Origin: Alphaproteobacteria bacterium UBA1218
Lineage (GTDB): Bacteria > Pseudomonadota > Alphaproteobacteria > Rs-D84
Reading direction: 5' to 3'
Length of the DNA: 26,607 bases
Assembly (NCBI GenBank): GCA_002309215.1
Contig: DBXG01000020.1
Coordinates: 16,063 to 42,669 of the forward strand
The position numbers and the translations under genes are program-made. Position 1 is the stretch's first letter. Each line of letters begins with the position of its first letter. The notes under the pieces were generated by a model that worked only from the letters and a program-made list of their open reading frames with translations, was not told the DNA's origin and did not search any database. Positions 8,035 to 16,484 of this stretch are shown in pieces.

Positions 8035-9081
8035 ATGACATATATAGGTTCTGCAAACATTTCTGTAATCGTGCAAGGGGCGATTGATAGGCAATTGACA
8101 AGCAAATGTTTACAGAGTATTCGTAACTATTTACCATCTGCTGAGATTATTCTATCAACGTGGGAGGAAACCGATACCAATGGGTTGGATTATGATAAAT
8201 TGGTATTAAATAAAGATGTAAAAACATATTTTAATTCTGATAAACCTGGTGAAAAAGTTAACAATGTAAACAGGCAAATAATATCAACTTTATCCGGATT
8301 GCGCGCTGCAACACGTGAATATGCACTTAAAATTCGTACAGATTTTATATTGAAGTCCGCAAATTTTTTGGAATATTTTGACATGTATAATAAATCTGAT
8401 TCAAAATATTCTGTATTTAAACATAAAATTTTATCTTGTACAAACTTTGCCAGAAACCCACGTTATGATGAATATAAATATTTATTTCACCCGTCAGATA
8501 TTGCTTTCTTTGGATTATGCAAAGATTTAATCAATCTGTTTGATATTCCTTTGATGTCCAAAGCAGATGCCAGATATCACAAAGTTGGTGATTTCAGATA
8601 TAACCGTTATTTTCCAGAACAATATTTGTGGGTAAATTGTCTGCGCAAAAATGGACATCGTATTCAATTTAATCGTTTCAAGGTCCCATCAGAAAAATTA
8701 ATAATCGAAACAGAAAAATATTTTGTTTCTAACTTTATTTTCTTGTCCTGGAATCAATTAGGTTTAGTGCCACCGGCCAGGTTTACCAACATATTAAACC
8801 GTACTGAATATGATTATATCAGTTGTATCACTCATTCAGAATGGGTGAAATTGTACAAAACATATCTTGATAAAAATGTCAAGGTACCACAAGATGGTTT
8901 ACGCAACAATTTGATATTATTACATAAAACTGAAAAACATTGTAAAACCATTGCACGAATATTTGTATTATTTATGTTCGCGTTTCCCAAAAGCCGCAGA
9001 AAATTACGCAACTATATTTATCAATTTTTATGCAATATTTTCTTGTCCAAGGTCATGGGACGCATTTGTAAAGATTTGTAA
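8035..9081 (+). CDS. WavE-family surface-glycan synthesis protein, copy 2
   Basis: I prefer the ATG at 8035, preceded by AAAGAGA at 8023-8029; an in-frame ATG at 8017 has no visible ribosome-binding site. The 348-residue product has the same WavE core as the previous gene: ISVIVQGAIDRQLTSKCL, SIRNYLPSAEIILSTWE, GLDYDKLVLNKD, NNVNRQIIST and EYALKIRTDF. Downstream, the two proteins share only scattered motifs (LFHPSD versus LFHISD, PEQYLWVNCLRK versus PEQYILTACVRK), so they probably use different donors or acceptors. A 90-bp A+T-rich gap separates them, and this is the last gene of the cluster. The C-terminus is Lys/Arg-rich with a hydrophobic helix. Confidence 0.78.
   Translation: MTYIGSANISVIVQGAIDRQLTSKCLQSIRNYLPSAEIILSTWEETDTNGLDYDKLVLNKDVKTYFNSDKPGEKVNNVNRQIISTLSGLRAATREYALKIRTDFILKSANFLEYFDMYNKSDSKYSVFKHKILSCTNFARNPRYDEYKYLFHPSDIAFFGLCKDLINLFDIPLMSKADARYHKVGDFRYNRYFPEQYLWVNCLRKNGHRIQFNRFKVPSEKLIIETEKYFVSNFIFLSWNQLGLVPPARFTNILNRTEYDYISCITHSEWVKLYKTYLDKNVKVPQDGLRNNLILLHKTEKHCKTIARIFVLFMFAFPKSRRKLRNYIYQFLCNIFLSKVMGRICKDL
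8143..8213 (+). repeat. 71-bp identical block shared by the two WavE genes, copy 2
   Basis: Identical to 7016-7086. Even third codon positions match across the block, while adjacent codons differ, which points to recent gene conversion or a recombination patch rather than selection on the protein alone. Confidence 0.9.
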
Positions 9082-9099
9082 TATTATTAAAATACGCTC

Positions 9100-9116
9100 C
9101 GTGCGCAATAACGAAA
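9100..9116 (+). repeat. 17-nt direct repeat, copy 1 (half of a palindromic element)
   Basis: CGTGCGCAATAACGAAA occurs here and again at 9224-9240, 124 bp apart, in the non-coding stretch between the glycan cluster and tRNA-Arg. The second copy forms the 3' half of a long hairpin; this one stands alone. Confidence 0.75.
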
Positions 9117-9201
9117 CAAGCCTTTGTGCTTTCCGTCCGCCTTCGCAGTATATAAATAAAAACTTTGTTCCCAAGAATTTGTTGTGCTACGGCGCGACAC
9201 T

Positions 9202-9244
9202 CGATTTTCTTAATTGTGCACTTCGTGCGCAATAACGAAAATCG
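9202..9244. repeat. 43-bp imperfect palindrome beside tRNA-Arg
   Basis: Two 20-nt arms around a TTC centre are complementary except at three positions. The outer arms CGATTTTC (9202-9209) and GAAAATCG (9237-9244) match perfectly, and TTGTGCAC faces GTGCGCAA inside. It abuts the 3' end of the tRNA gene with one base between. No T tract follows on either strand, so it is not a standard terminator; it may help process the tRNA 3' end or be a repeated palindromic element. Confidence 0.7.
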
Positions 9245-9245
9245 G

Positions 9246-9321
9246 TGGCGTTCCCAGCAGAATTCGAATCTGCATCTAATCCTTAGGAGGGATTTGTTCT
9301 ATCCTGTTGAACTATGGGAAC
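9246..9321 (-). tRNA. tRNA-Arg, anticodon CCU
   Basis: Read on the minus strand from 9321, the acceptor arm GTTCCCA pairs with TGGGAAC and is followed by discriminator G and an encoded CCA (9246-9248). The D stem GTTC/GAAC, the anticodon stem AATCC/GGATT with loop CTCCTAA, and the T stem GCAGA/TCTGC with TTCGAAT are all intact. Positions 34-36 of the loop are CCT, so it decodes AGG as arginine. It is 76 bases including CCA. It lies just beyond the glycan cluster, and tRNA genes are frequent integration sites, but no duplicated tRNA 3' end was seen in the window. Confidence 0.95.
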
Positions 9322-9370
9322 TTGCGAGACATATTCTACACCTATAAAAAAATAAATCAACATTTAGTAA

Positions 9371-9398
9371 TTGCAATCTGCAAAACCTGGATTATAAT
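9371..9398 (+). promoter_or_regulatory. Promoter of the IHF-like gene
   Basis: TTGCAA at 9371-9376 and TATAAT at 9393-9398 with a 16-bp spacer form a strong housekeeping-type promoter, about 36 bp ahead of the start codon. Confidence 0.65.
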
Positions 9399-9433
9399 AT
9401 GCAGGATAAAAACATAATAAACAGGTGAAAAAT

Positions 9434-9724
9434 ATGGCAACTATAACTCGTGTTGATTTGGCGGATTCTTTGCGCGACCGTTTTGGTTTAACAAATGCTG
9501 ACGCATATAAAATGATTGATGTTATTTTTGATGAAATTGGTCAATCTTTGATTCATGGCGAAGAGGTCAAGATTTCTGGTTTTGGAACATTCAAAATTTT
9601 ATCTAAATCTGCGCGCATTGGTCGTAATCCACGTACTGGTGTGCCTGCGGTTATCTCTGCACGTCGTGTTACAAGTTTCCGCCCCAGCAATGAATTCAGA
9701 AAAATTGTTGCAGATAACAAATAA
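9434..9724 (+). CDS. ihfA: IHF/HU-family DNA-bending protein, most like IHF alpha
   Basis: The start at 9434 follows AGGTG at 9423-9427; the GTG inside that site is a less likely start. The 96-residue protein carries the full HU/IHF fold: helical ITRVDLADSLRDRFGLTNADA, then GEEVKISGFGTF, and the DNA-wrapping arm IGRNPRTGVPAVISARRVTSFRPS. The MATITR start and the ISARRVTSFRPS segment resemble IHF alpha more than HU. IHF binds and sharply bends DNA, affecting transcription, replication and site-specific recombination. It is monocistronic, with its own promoter and terminator. Assignment to alpha rather than another HU-like paralogue is tentative. Confidence 0.85.
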   Translation: MATITRVDLADSLRDRFGLTNADAYKMIDVIFDEIGQSLIHGEEVKISGFGTFKILSKSARIGRNPRTGVPAVISARRVTSFRPSNEFRKIVADNK

Positions 9725-9726
9725 AA

Positions 9727-9747
9727 AAAACCGCCGATGGCGGTTTT
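9727..9747. terminator. Bidirectional terminator between ihfA-like and M13 peptidase genes
   Basis: AAAACCGCC (9727-9735) and GGCGGTTTT (9739-9747) form a tight hairpin with a 3-base loop. A runs on the left and T's on the right let it serve both convergent genes; the minus-strand peptidase ends at 9751. Confidence 0.85.
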
Positions 9748-9750
9748 CAA

Positions 9751-11733
9751 TTACCATAATTTTACACGCTTGTCTGGTGCAACATACATTTTATCAGATT
9801 GATCTATATTAAACACATCATACCAAGCATCAACATGTGGTAATATTCCGTTCACCCGCCAACGCGAAAGTGAATGTTCATCTGTTTTTGTTCTGCGCAA
9901 AACTTCTTCATCACGAATATTGCTAACCTCACCCATAGCATAAGCAATAAAGAATCTTTGGTCAGGGGTTAAACCGATTGCATCTTCTGATTTTTCACCA
10001 AAGTTTTTATATGCACTATACGCTATGGTCAATCCACCATAATCAGCCAAATTTTCACCCAAAGTAAACTCTCCATTTGCATGGGTGTTTGGTGCAACAA
10101 TTATCGCATCAAAGAAATTACGCATAACGTTCGCGCGTTCTTCGAAGCGTTTTGTATCTGTTTCGTTCCACCAATCTTTCATATTGCCATCTTGGTCGAA
10201 ATGACGCCCTTGGTCATCAAAGCCATGTGTCATTTCGTGTCCAATCACAGAACCAATTGCGCCATAATTAAACGCATCATCTGCATTCATATCAAAAAAC
10301 GGATACTGCAAAATACCTGCTGGAAAACATATTTCATTTGCAGACGGGTCATAATACGCATTGACTTCGTGTGCATTAATATACCAAATATAAGGGTCTT
10401 TTTCTTTGCCAACCTTGTTCAACCAAAATTCATCTTCAAATTCTGCGACACGCATCATATTTGCAAACAAAGAATCTTTTTTGATTTCAAGCGCAGAATA
10501 ATCACGCCATTTATCTGGATACCCAATTTTTGCTTTGAACGAATGTAATTTATTCAATGCCTGTTTTTTAGTTTCATCACCCATCCAATTCAAATCTTTG
10601 ATTCGCATTTCATAAGCACGTTGTAGATTTTTAACCAAATCTTGCATACGTTTCTTTGCAGATTCTGGAAAATATTTTTTCACATATAAACGCCCTATTT
10701 CTTCGCCCAACGATCCGTCCAACATCGCGACAGCACGTTTCCAACGTGGCTTTTTTTCTTTCTGCCCAGACAACACACGATTATAAAAATCAAATGCGAT
10801 ATCATAGGTGTTATCGTCCAGCAACGAAACCGCTGAATTTATAATTATGAATTTCAGATATGTTTTAATCAGGTTTATATCTGTATCATTTATTATCGCG
10901 ATCGATTCTTTGATTGGTTCGATTTGTGCGACATTCAAATATTCAGGTTTAATACCACGCGCTGTAAAATATGCGTCCCAATCAAAATTTGGTATTTCGG
11001 TTTTCAACTCTGATAACGATTTTTTGTGATAATTTGATAATGGGTTACGCAACAATTCTTTCTTGTAAAAAGATTTAGCCATGCGTTCTTCCAGCGCATA
11101 TAACTCATCAACATCCACAGACACACCAAAATTATCCATTTGCTTTTTTATATATTGTTTATATTTAGTGCGAACTTCTTGTGATTTGGCATCATCATCA
11201 AAATAATAATCGCGTGTTAGACCAATTCCACCTTGGCCAATATTAAACAGATAATGTTCGCTGTCTTTTTCGTCCAGTCCAACACCATCGTCCCAAAAGG
11301 CAACTGAAAATTTATGCATTTTACCCAAATATGCCGGTAAATCAGACGCTGAATTTATCTTGTCGATTTCGTTAATATAAGCCCTTACTGGTGATGTTTT
11401 ATCTGTATTTAATTTTTCAACGTCCATTGCGATGCTGTATAACAAACCGATTTTACCAGAATCCTTTTCAGCAATTTCACGAACACGTTCCAAATTAGTA
11501 TTTACCAAAACATCAAAAGAACCATAACGCGTATAATCGTCTGGGATTGGGTTATTATCACGCCAACCCTGGGTCGCGTAATCATAAAAATCATTGCCGG
11601 GTTTTACACTGGCATTCATATTTTCAGGTTTTATTCCAATTTGCATTGTTTTCTCCTTTATCATAAAAAACGCCCATACTGCTGTTAAAATAACAGCGAT
11701 TATTCCGATGATGTTTAATAATTTATTTTTCAT
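9751..11733 (-). CDS. pepO: M13-family (neprilysin/PepO-like) zinc metalloendopeptidase
   Basis: The 660-residue protein has the M13 zinc site HEMTH at residues 499-503 and ENLAD at 560-564, where Glu560 is the third zinc ligand, plus the substrate-binding NAYYDP segment just upstream. The N-terminal half is the helical M13_N lid domain, starting near NDFYDYATQGW. Residues 5-24 form one hydrophobic helix, so the long form should be an inner-membrane protein with the protease outside. The 11733 start overlaps the hemW stop (ATGA). A second in-frame ATG at 11646 is preceded by AAAGGAG and would yield a 631-residue form without the helix, the size of soluble PepO enzymes. M13 enzymes cleave peptides up to a few dozen residues. 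The specific substrate is unknown. Confidence 0.92.
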   Translation of the reverse strand: MKNKLLNIIGIIAVILTAVWAFFMIKEKTMQIGIKPENMNASVKPGNDFYDYATQGWRDNNPIPDDYTRYGSFDVLVNTNLERVREIAEKDSGKIGLLYSIAMDVEKLNTDKTSPVRAYINEIDKINSASDLPAYLGKMHKFSVAFWDDGVGLDEKDSEHYLFNIGQGGIGLTRDYYFDDDAKSQEVRTKYKQYIKKQMDNFGVSVDVDELYALEERMAKSFYKKELLRNPLSNYHKKSLSELKTEIPNFDWDAYFTARGIKPEYLNVAQIEPIKESIAIINDTDINLIKTYLKFIIINSAVSLLDDNTYDIAFDFYNRVLSGQKEKKPRWKRAVAMLDGSLGEEIGRLYVKKYFPESAKKRMQDLVKNLQRAYEMRIKDLNWMGDETKKQALNKLHSFKAKIGYPDKWRDYSALEIKKDSLFANMMRVAEFEDEFWLNKVGKEKDPYIWYINAHEVNAYYDPSANEICFPAGILQYPFFDMNADDAFNYGAIGSVIGHEMTHGFDDQGRHFDQDGNMKDWWNETDTKRFEERANVMRNFFDAIIVAPNTHANGEFTLGENLADYGGLTIAYSAYKNFGEKSEDAIGLTPDQRFFIAYAMGEVSNIRDEEVLRRTKTDEHSLSRWRVNGILPHVDAWYDVFNIDQSDKMYVAPDKRVKLW

Positions 11734-12794
11734 TTTATTAAATCCAACATTATGTTATCTAAAACCAACATTCCTTTTGCCGAAACAGACAAATATTTAT
11801 CCGATTGAACAACTAAATCATCATGATTTTTTACCCAATCAAAATTTATTTGTTTGACCACATCTTCTGATAACAATACACCACGAACTGTTCGCATGCC
11901 AGTAATTATTTTCTCCACAGCGCGTGTATTGTTATCTATCTTTTCCAACTTTTCATACCCACCCAATTCGTCATACCAAACGTTATCCATAAATATTCGA
12001 CCTGCAGCAGCACGTCCAACACCAATATACGCATCACCTGCCCAAATATTTTCGTTATGTTTACAATGTTCATCTGGGACGGCATAATTAGAAACCTCAT
12101 ATCTTGGCAAAGATAAATGTTCATTTATCGCAATATACATATCTGCCATTTCTTCATTTGTTGGCATTTTCAGATTCATTTTGCCAAACGGGGTATGCTT
12201 TTCGATTGTCAATTCATACATGGAAATATGTCGTAATCCTAATTTATTTATGTCTTGGCATAAATTTTCAACAGACTTTACATCATGATTTGGCAAACCA
12301 TAAATAAAATCTGCTGAAACACGCAAACCCATATTTTGCACATTTTCCAACAGCATCAAAGCATCATCAACATTATGTCGGCGCCCCAAAAACTCCAATT
12401 CATCATTATTCAATGATTGTACACCAATCGACAACCGATTTACCCCCATCGATACAAAATCTGACAATTTACTTTTATCCAACGTTTTCGGGTTAGATTC
12501 CAAAGTTATTTCGCAATTTTTATCAACATCAAAACTTTCATTTATACAATTCATTATTTGTCCAAAAATATTTATCGGCATCAAAGATGGCGTTCCGCCA
12601 CCAAAAAATATAGTTGGAACTTTTATCCGGCCAAGCTTTTTCGCCCAAAACTTTAATTCGCCACAAATGTCGTCTGAATACTTTTGCCAATCAGGCGATG
12701 CACAAGCCAAAGAATAAAATGCGCAATAATTGCACTTTGACATACAAAACGGGACATGAATATAAATATTATGCGGACAATTCATGCAAAACAT
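11730..12794 (-). CDS. hemW: Radical SAM heme chaperone HemW
   Basis: The 354-residue protein has the radical-SAM cysteines Cys17, Cys21 and Cys24 in PFCMSKCNYCAFYS, followed by TIFFGGGTPSLM, ITLESNPKTL, GVNRLSIGVQSLN and DFIYGLPNH, all typical of HemW rather than HemN (the CNYCAF form). HemW binds heme and delivers it to respiratory proteins; older annotations call it oxygen-independent coproporphyrinogen oxidase. It is slightly shorter than usual, mainly at the C-terminal domain. No Shine-Dalgarno sequence is visible; TGATATATT (minus strand, 12795-12803) touches the ATG, so the mRNA may be leaderless, with translation from 12794 or Met4 at 12785. The M13 peptidase gene follows with a 4-base overlap. 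Confidence 0.88.
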   Translation of the reverse strand: MFCMNCPHNIYIHVPFCMSKCNYCAFYSLACASPDWQKYSDDICGELKFWAKKLGRIKVPTIFFGGGTPSLMPINIFGQIMNCINESFDVDKNCEITLESNPKTLDKSKLSDFVSMGVNRLSIGVQSLNNDELEFLGRRHNVDDALMLLENVQNMGLRVSADFIYGLPNHDVKSVENLCQDINKLGLRHISMYELTIEKHTPFGKMNLKMPTNEEMADMYIAINEHLSLPRYEVSNYAVPDEHCKHNENIWAGDAYIGVGRAAAGRIFMDNVWYDELGGYEKLEKIDNNTRAVEKIITGMRTVRGVLLSEDVVKQINFDWVKNHDDLVVQSDKYLSVSAKGMLVLDNIMLDLIK

Positions 12795-12851
12795 AATATA
12801 TCACGAAAAATAAAATTCAACATAAACAAATGCTTTTTTTAATCAACTTTT

Positions 12852-12862
12852 TATGATATAAT
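12852..12862 (+). promoter_or_regulatory. Extended -10 promoter of the outer-membrane barrel gene
   Basis: TATGATATAAT contains a perfect TATAAT (12857-12862) preceded by TG at the extended -10 position. No good -35 is present. The transcript would have a leader of only about a dozen bases, containing the AAAGGAAG ribosome-binding site. The same 11-mer precedes the lactate dehydrogenase gene. Confidence 0.6.
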
Positions 12863-12880
12863 AAAATATACGAAAGGAAG

Positions 12881-14362
12881 ATGAAAACACGATTTTGGTC
12901 GATTTTATGCGTGATTGCAGCACCTTTGTGTGGGTTTGCGTCCAACGAAGGGGTGCCTGTATTTTACAAAAATAATCCAACAATGAATGCAAATCGTAAT
13001 GCATATTCCAAATACAAACAGTATGGATACACAGATTATATTGGCAATTCCGGTCAAAGACAGGTTATTTCTTCCCAGTCTTATTCTTATCAGGTTCCGC
13101 GCGCACAATATGAATACAATCGTGGTGCGATGACACCAAACGGGGTCGCTTTGCCGACCAATGATTATAAATCTACTGTGTATGCCCAGTATGCCAGACG
13201 ATTTGCTGATTTCGAATTCACAACTGGCGTTAATTCCATTTTGGAATGGGATGATATGATTTTCAATGAAATCAATGTTGGTTTACGACATGTTTTTGAT
13301 ATGCATGGCTTTGATTTGTTGAGCTATGTTGATTATTCTTATGGTAAAATGACCAGTGGTGGCGGTCTGTCTATGGATTACGATTTGGAACCATACGATT
13401 ATTCGTACCCAACCGAAGGGATTTTCACAATATCAGTTGGTGGTCAAAGTGGTGATACCAGCCGTTTGAAACTTGGGGTTGGCGCACATCATATCTGGGA
13501 TTTGGGTGGTTGGAAAATCACACCACATATTGGTTATGAAATATTCAAGCATAATTTGGAAATGGATAACCATTTGTATCCAAATCCTGGTGTTTATCTG
13601 CCACTGATGACCAGTTCTGGTGATTACGTGTTTTATAATACCGCAGACAATTATTATTACTCGGTTCCGACAACAAATGTCCCCGACGATTCTGACGAAC
13701 AGTGGTATCAAGTTTGTATGAGTCCAGAAGATATAAAGATTGTTTATACGGCTACATCTTCTAATGCAGGTTATACAATATTGGGAACGTCTTTCCAAAC
13801 AAGCGATTGGAACGATAGTTTGGGCGTACAGCCATGGGGTGTTGGTGCAGGCGAATGTGTTGTAATTGGTGGTGACGGTGTCATAAAAGTTGACGGAACA
13901 ACACATATTTATAATACAACATGGACAGGTTTCTATTTGGGATTGGAAGTTGAAAAACAAATGACATTGGCTGATAAATTGCGCTTTTATGTCCAGGTCA
14001 GCATGCCAAAATATTCATCCGAAGGAACATGGCCAAATCGTGACGATTGGCAGCAAAACCCAAGTTTCTTGGATGAAGGTTCAAATGGTGCCTTTGCTTA
14101 TGAAGCCGAAATGGAATACACATATCAAATATCTGACCGTTTGCAATTGTCATTAAAAGCAAACACAGATTATTTCCACATCGGCAATATACCTGGGGAA
14201 CTTTATGTTGCAGAACAAACAATCTACATTGAAGATCCTGAAAATCCAGGCAGTTGGATTATCTCAACCCAAGACGCATATACTGAATATGTGGCTGATT
14301 CTTTACGCAAAGCAACATGGCAGTCTTTTGGTCTGTATCTGGGATTAAAATATTCTTTTTAA
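12881..14362 (+). CDS. Outer-membrane beta-barrel protein, family not recognised
   Basis: The 493-residue protein begins with a Sec signal peptide, cut after about residue 21 (APLCGFAS), and ends LGLYLGLKYSF-like in ...SFGLYLGLKYSF, the C-terminal phenylalanine beta-signal read by the BAM complex. In between, alternating polar and aromatic strands (VGLRHVFDMHGFDLLSYVDY, RLKLGVGAHHIWDLGG, AEMEYTYQISDRLQLSLK) are separated by long loops rich in Tyr, Asp and Gly. It looks like a mid-sized barrel of a porin, transporter or omptin-like type, but I see no diagnostic catalytic motif and do not name one. A lytic transglycosylase gene starts 16 bases downstream, suggesting an envelope operon. Confidence 0.75.
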   Translation: MKTRFWSILCVIAAPLCGFASNEGVPVFYKNNPTMNANRNAYSKYKQYGYTDYIGNSGQRQVISSQSYSYQVPRAQYEYNRGAMTPNGVALPTNDYKSTVYAQYARRFADFEFTTGVNSILEWDDMIFNEINVGLRHVFDMHGFDLLSYVDYSYGKMTSGGGLSMDYDLEPYDYSYPTEGIFTISVGGQSGDTSRLKLGVGAHHIWDLGGWKITPHIGYEIFKHNLEMDNHLYPNPGVYLPLMTSSGDYVFYNTADNYYYSVPTTNVPDDSDEQWYQVCMSPEDIKIVYTATSSNAGYTILGTSFQTSDWNDSLGVQPWGVGAGECVVIGGDGVIKVDGTTHIYNTTWTGFYLGLEVEKQMTLADKLRFYVQVSMPKYSSEGTWPNRDDWQQNPSFLDEGSNGAFAYEAEMEYTYQISDRLQLSLKANTDYFHIGNIPGELYVAEQTIYIEDPENPGSWIISTQDAYTEYVADSLRKATWQSFGLYLGLKYSF

Positions 14363-14377
14363 CAAACAGTTGGTGTT

Positions 14378-15436
14378 ATGAAATATAAATTACCAATATT
14401 TTGCACAGCATTGTTTTTATGTGGTGCGATTTGTGCGCCATCATTTGCTGACCGCGGTGCGTTTGATTTTGAACGTTGGGATAATGTATTAAATGATGTT
14501 CGGACAAAAGCGTCTGCGCAGAAAATCAGCAAGTCTGTTATTGATGAAACACTAAAAAATCCGCACTTTGTCCCGGGCATCGTAAAATCAGATAAAAATC
14601 AAACAGAATTCACTTTGACTTTGGAACAATATTTGGACAGAACTGTGAACGCAGACCGTATAAAACAAGGCCATGCAAAAAAATCTGAATACCCAACATT
14701 ACTACATCGTGTTGAACAAAAATATCAGGTGCCGGGTAATGTTATTTTGGCTTTCTGGGGTATGGAATCAAATTATGGCAAAGTAAAATCCAGACATCAA
14801 TTAGTTGACGCTTTTTTAACGCTGATTTACGAAGGCAGACGTGAAGAATTTTTTTCTAAACAATTATTAGCCTTGATGAAAATCGCAGATAAAAACAAAT
14901 TGGCTATAAACAATATTTATGGCAGTTGGGCTGGCGCAATGGGACATTTTCAATTTATACCAACAACATTGGCACAATACGGTGTCGATGGAAACAACGA
15001 TGGTTCAATTGATATTATAAACAGCATTGGCGATGCTATGTACAGTGCTGCAAATTATCTGAACAAACTGGGTTGGAACAAAGATGAAAAAATTGTTCGT
15101 CGTGTTGTTGTTCCTGCTGATTTTGACCGAACAATGTTATCTGGCGATACAAAAAAATCTGTCGCAGATTGGGCTAAAATGGGTGTGACAAATCCAGATG
15201 GTTCACCCCTGCCCCGAACAGATTTGATTGCTGGTCTGGTGACAGATACAAAGGAACTGGCAAAACGCGATTTACATCAACCGTATAAAACAAACGAAGA
15301 ATCAGATGCGGATGTCGCACCTGCGCCTGTGATTTCTGCATATTTGACATACCCTAATTTTTACAGAATAAAAAAATGGAATAATTCTTCGTGGTATGCA
15401 ATTGCGATTGCAGAGTTATCTGAAAAATTGAAATAA
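14378..15436 (+). CDS. mltB: Lytic murein transglycosylase B family (SLT_2 domain)
   Basis: The 352-residue protein has a signal peptide (MKYKLPIFCTALFLCGAICA, cut near PSFA-DRG). It contains the MltB core: VPGNVILAFWGMESNYG with catalytic Glu130, SWAGAMGHFQFIPTTLAQYGVDG, NSIGDAMYSAANYLNKLGW. It cleaves glycan strands of peptidoglycan non-hydrolytically in the periplasm, giving 1,6-anhydro ends. No lipobox is present: the Cys residues in the signal region lack the usual LxGC context near the cleavage site, so it is probably soluble rather than a lipoprotein. It has no clear Shine-Dalgarno sequence and may be translated by coupling to the barrel gene 16 bases upstream. Confidence 0.9.
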   Translation: MKYKLPIFCTALFLCGAICAPSFADRGAFDFERWDNVLNDVRTKASAQKISKSVIDETLKNPHFVPGIVKSDKNQTEFTLTLEQYLDRTVNADRIKQGHAKKSEYPTLLHRVEQKYQVPGNVILAFWGMESNYGKVKSRHQLVDAFLTLIYEGRREEFFSKQLLALMKIADKNKLAINNIYGSWAGAMGHFQFIPTTLAQYGVDGNNDGSIDIINSIGDAMYSAANYLNKLGWNKDEKIVRRVVVPADFDRTMLSGDTKKSVADWAKMGVTNPDGSPLPRTDLIAGLVTDTKELAKRDLHQPYKTNEESDADVAPAPVISAYLTYPNFYRIKKWNNSSWYAIAIAELSEKLK

Positions 15437-15467
15437 AAGCACAAAATACCAACATAAAATAAAAATA

Positions 15468-15496
15468 TTGCTTATGCATTATTTCTTTGGTACCAT
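15468..15496 (+). promoter_or_regulatory. Candidate promoter for olsB-olsA
   Basis: TTGCTT at 15468-15473 and TACCAT at 15491-15496 are 17 bp apart in the gap after the transglycosylase gene. The -10 is only a moderate match. Confidence 0.4.
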
Positions 15497-15525
15497 TTAC
15501 CCTATATCTACAAAGGAAATATATT

Positions 15526-16482
15526 ATGGCTATAAAAGTTCGCGACTATGAAGTCCGATTAACCAGAACAAAAGAAGAACGCAAGCAGGTTCGCCAGTTG
15601 CGTTACGAAGTTTTCTGTTTGGAAGAAAACGCTACCCCAACTGAAGAGCAAAAAAACCTGGGCGAAGAATATGATGCATATGATACTTATGCTGATTATA
15701 TGGCGGTTTTTCATAACAATAAAATTGTTGGAACATATCGTATTATTGACCGTGCTGCTGCTGATAAAATGGGTGGATTTTATACCGAAAGCGAATTTAA
15801 CATATCAAAAATCAAAAGCGTAAAAAGCAATATCGCAGAGATGTCGCGCGCTTGCGTAAAACAAGAATATCGTGAAAACGGTTTGGTATTGCGTTTATTG
15901 TGGGCGGGGCTGTATGAATATGTCGTAAAACGCAAAGTTTCGTTGTTGTTCGGCGTACCATCTTTTGTTGGAACAAATCCTGCACAATCTGCCCAGGCAT
16001 TGTCTTATTTGTACTATAATTATTTGTCGCCTTTGCATTTGCGCGCAACTGTGTTAAAGGAAAACCTTGATCCATCTGTCAATCCAGGAATGACCCAGAT
16101 GAACATTTTACCACGCGCTTTCGTTGATGAGGCGGAGGCTAAAAAGCAAATGACCCCGCTGATAAAGGGTTATTTAAGGTTGGGCGCAACATTTGGTCGT
16201 GGCGTATTTATCGATAAACCTTTTGGAACATACGATGTGTTTGTTTTAGTCCAGACCAAGAATATTGATAGAACATATCAAAAACATTTCATTGGTTCTG
16301 AACACGCTTTCGATGAATTGGGTGTGAAAATGGGACCACTGGCAATGCTGGGCAAAATTGTGATGTCACCATTTACAGGGACTGCAAAACTGGTTCGTGC
16401 ATTTGCTGAATTGTTTATGCGTGAAGATGCAGATGATGTTGAATATATTGATAAAGAAGAATCTGAAAAAACAGAAGAATAA
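15526..16482 (+). CDS. olsB: Ornithine-acyl-ACP N-acyltransferase OlsB
   Basis: The start at 15526 follows AAAGGA at 15512-15517; an upstream in-frame start at 15487 lies in the promoter region and is rejected. The 318-residue protein is a GNAT-type acyltransferase of the OlsB/hemolysin-like group: RQLRYEVFCLEE, then AVFHNNKIVGTYRIID, EMSRACVKQEYR, and LFGVPSF. OlsB attaches a 3-hydroxyacyl chain from acyl-ACP to ornithine, giving lyso-ornithine lipid. The next gene, 2 bases downstream, is an OlsA-type acyltransferase, and that pairing supports the call. Ornithine lipids are phosphorus-free membrane lipids common in alphaproteobacteria. The C-terminal tail (after about residue 265) is extra and acidic at the end. 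Confidence 0.82.
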   Translation: MAIKVRDYEVRLTRTKEERKQVRQLRYEVFCLEENATPTEEQKNLGEEYDAYDTYADYMAVFHNNKIVGTYRIIDRAAADKMGGFYTESEFNISKIKSVKSNIAEMSRACVKQEYRENGLVLRLLWAGLYEYVVKRKVSLLFGVPSFVGTNPAQSAQALSYLYYNYLSPLHLRATVLKENLDPSVNPGMTQMNILPRAFVDEAEAKKQMTPLIKGYLRLGATFGRGVFIDKPFGTYDVFVLVQTKNIDRTYQKHFIGSEHAFDELGVKMGPLAMLGKIVMSPFTGTAKLVRAFAELFMREDADDVEYIDKEESEKTEE

Positions 16483-16484
16483 GT

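Noticed and set aside
9100..9240. 17-nt direct repeats as attachment sites of an integrated element
   Set aside because: The two copies are only 124 bp apart, do not flank the glycan cluster and do not match the tRNA 3' end; no integrase is present.
15487..15525. Upstream in-frame start for OlsB at 15487
   Set aside because: It overlaps the likely -10 box and lacks a ribosome-binding site; the ATG at 15526 has AAAGGA.
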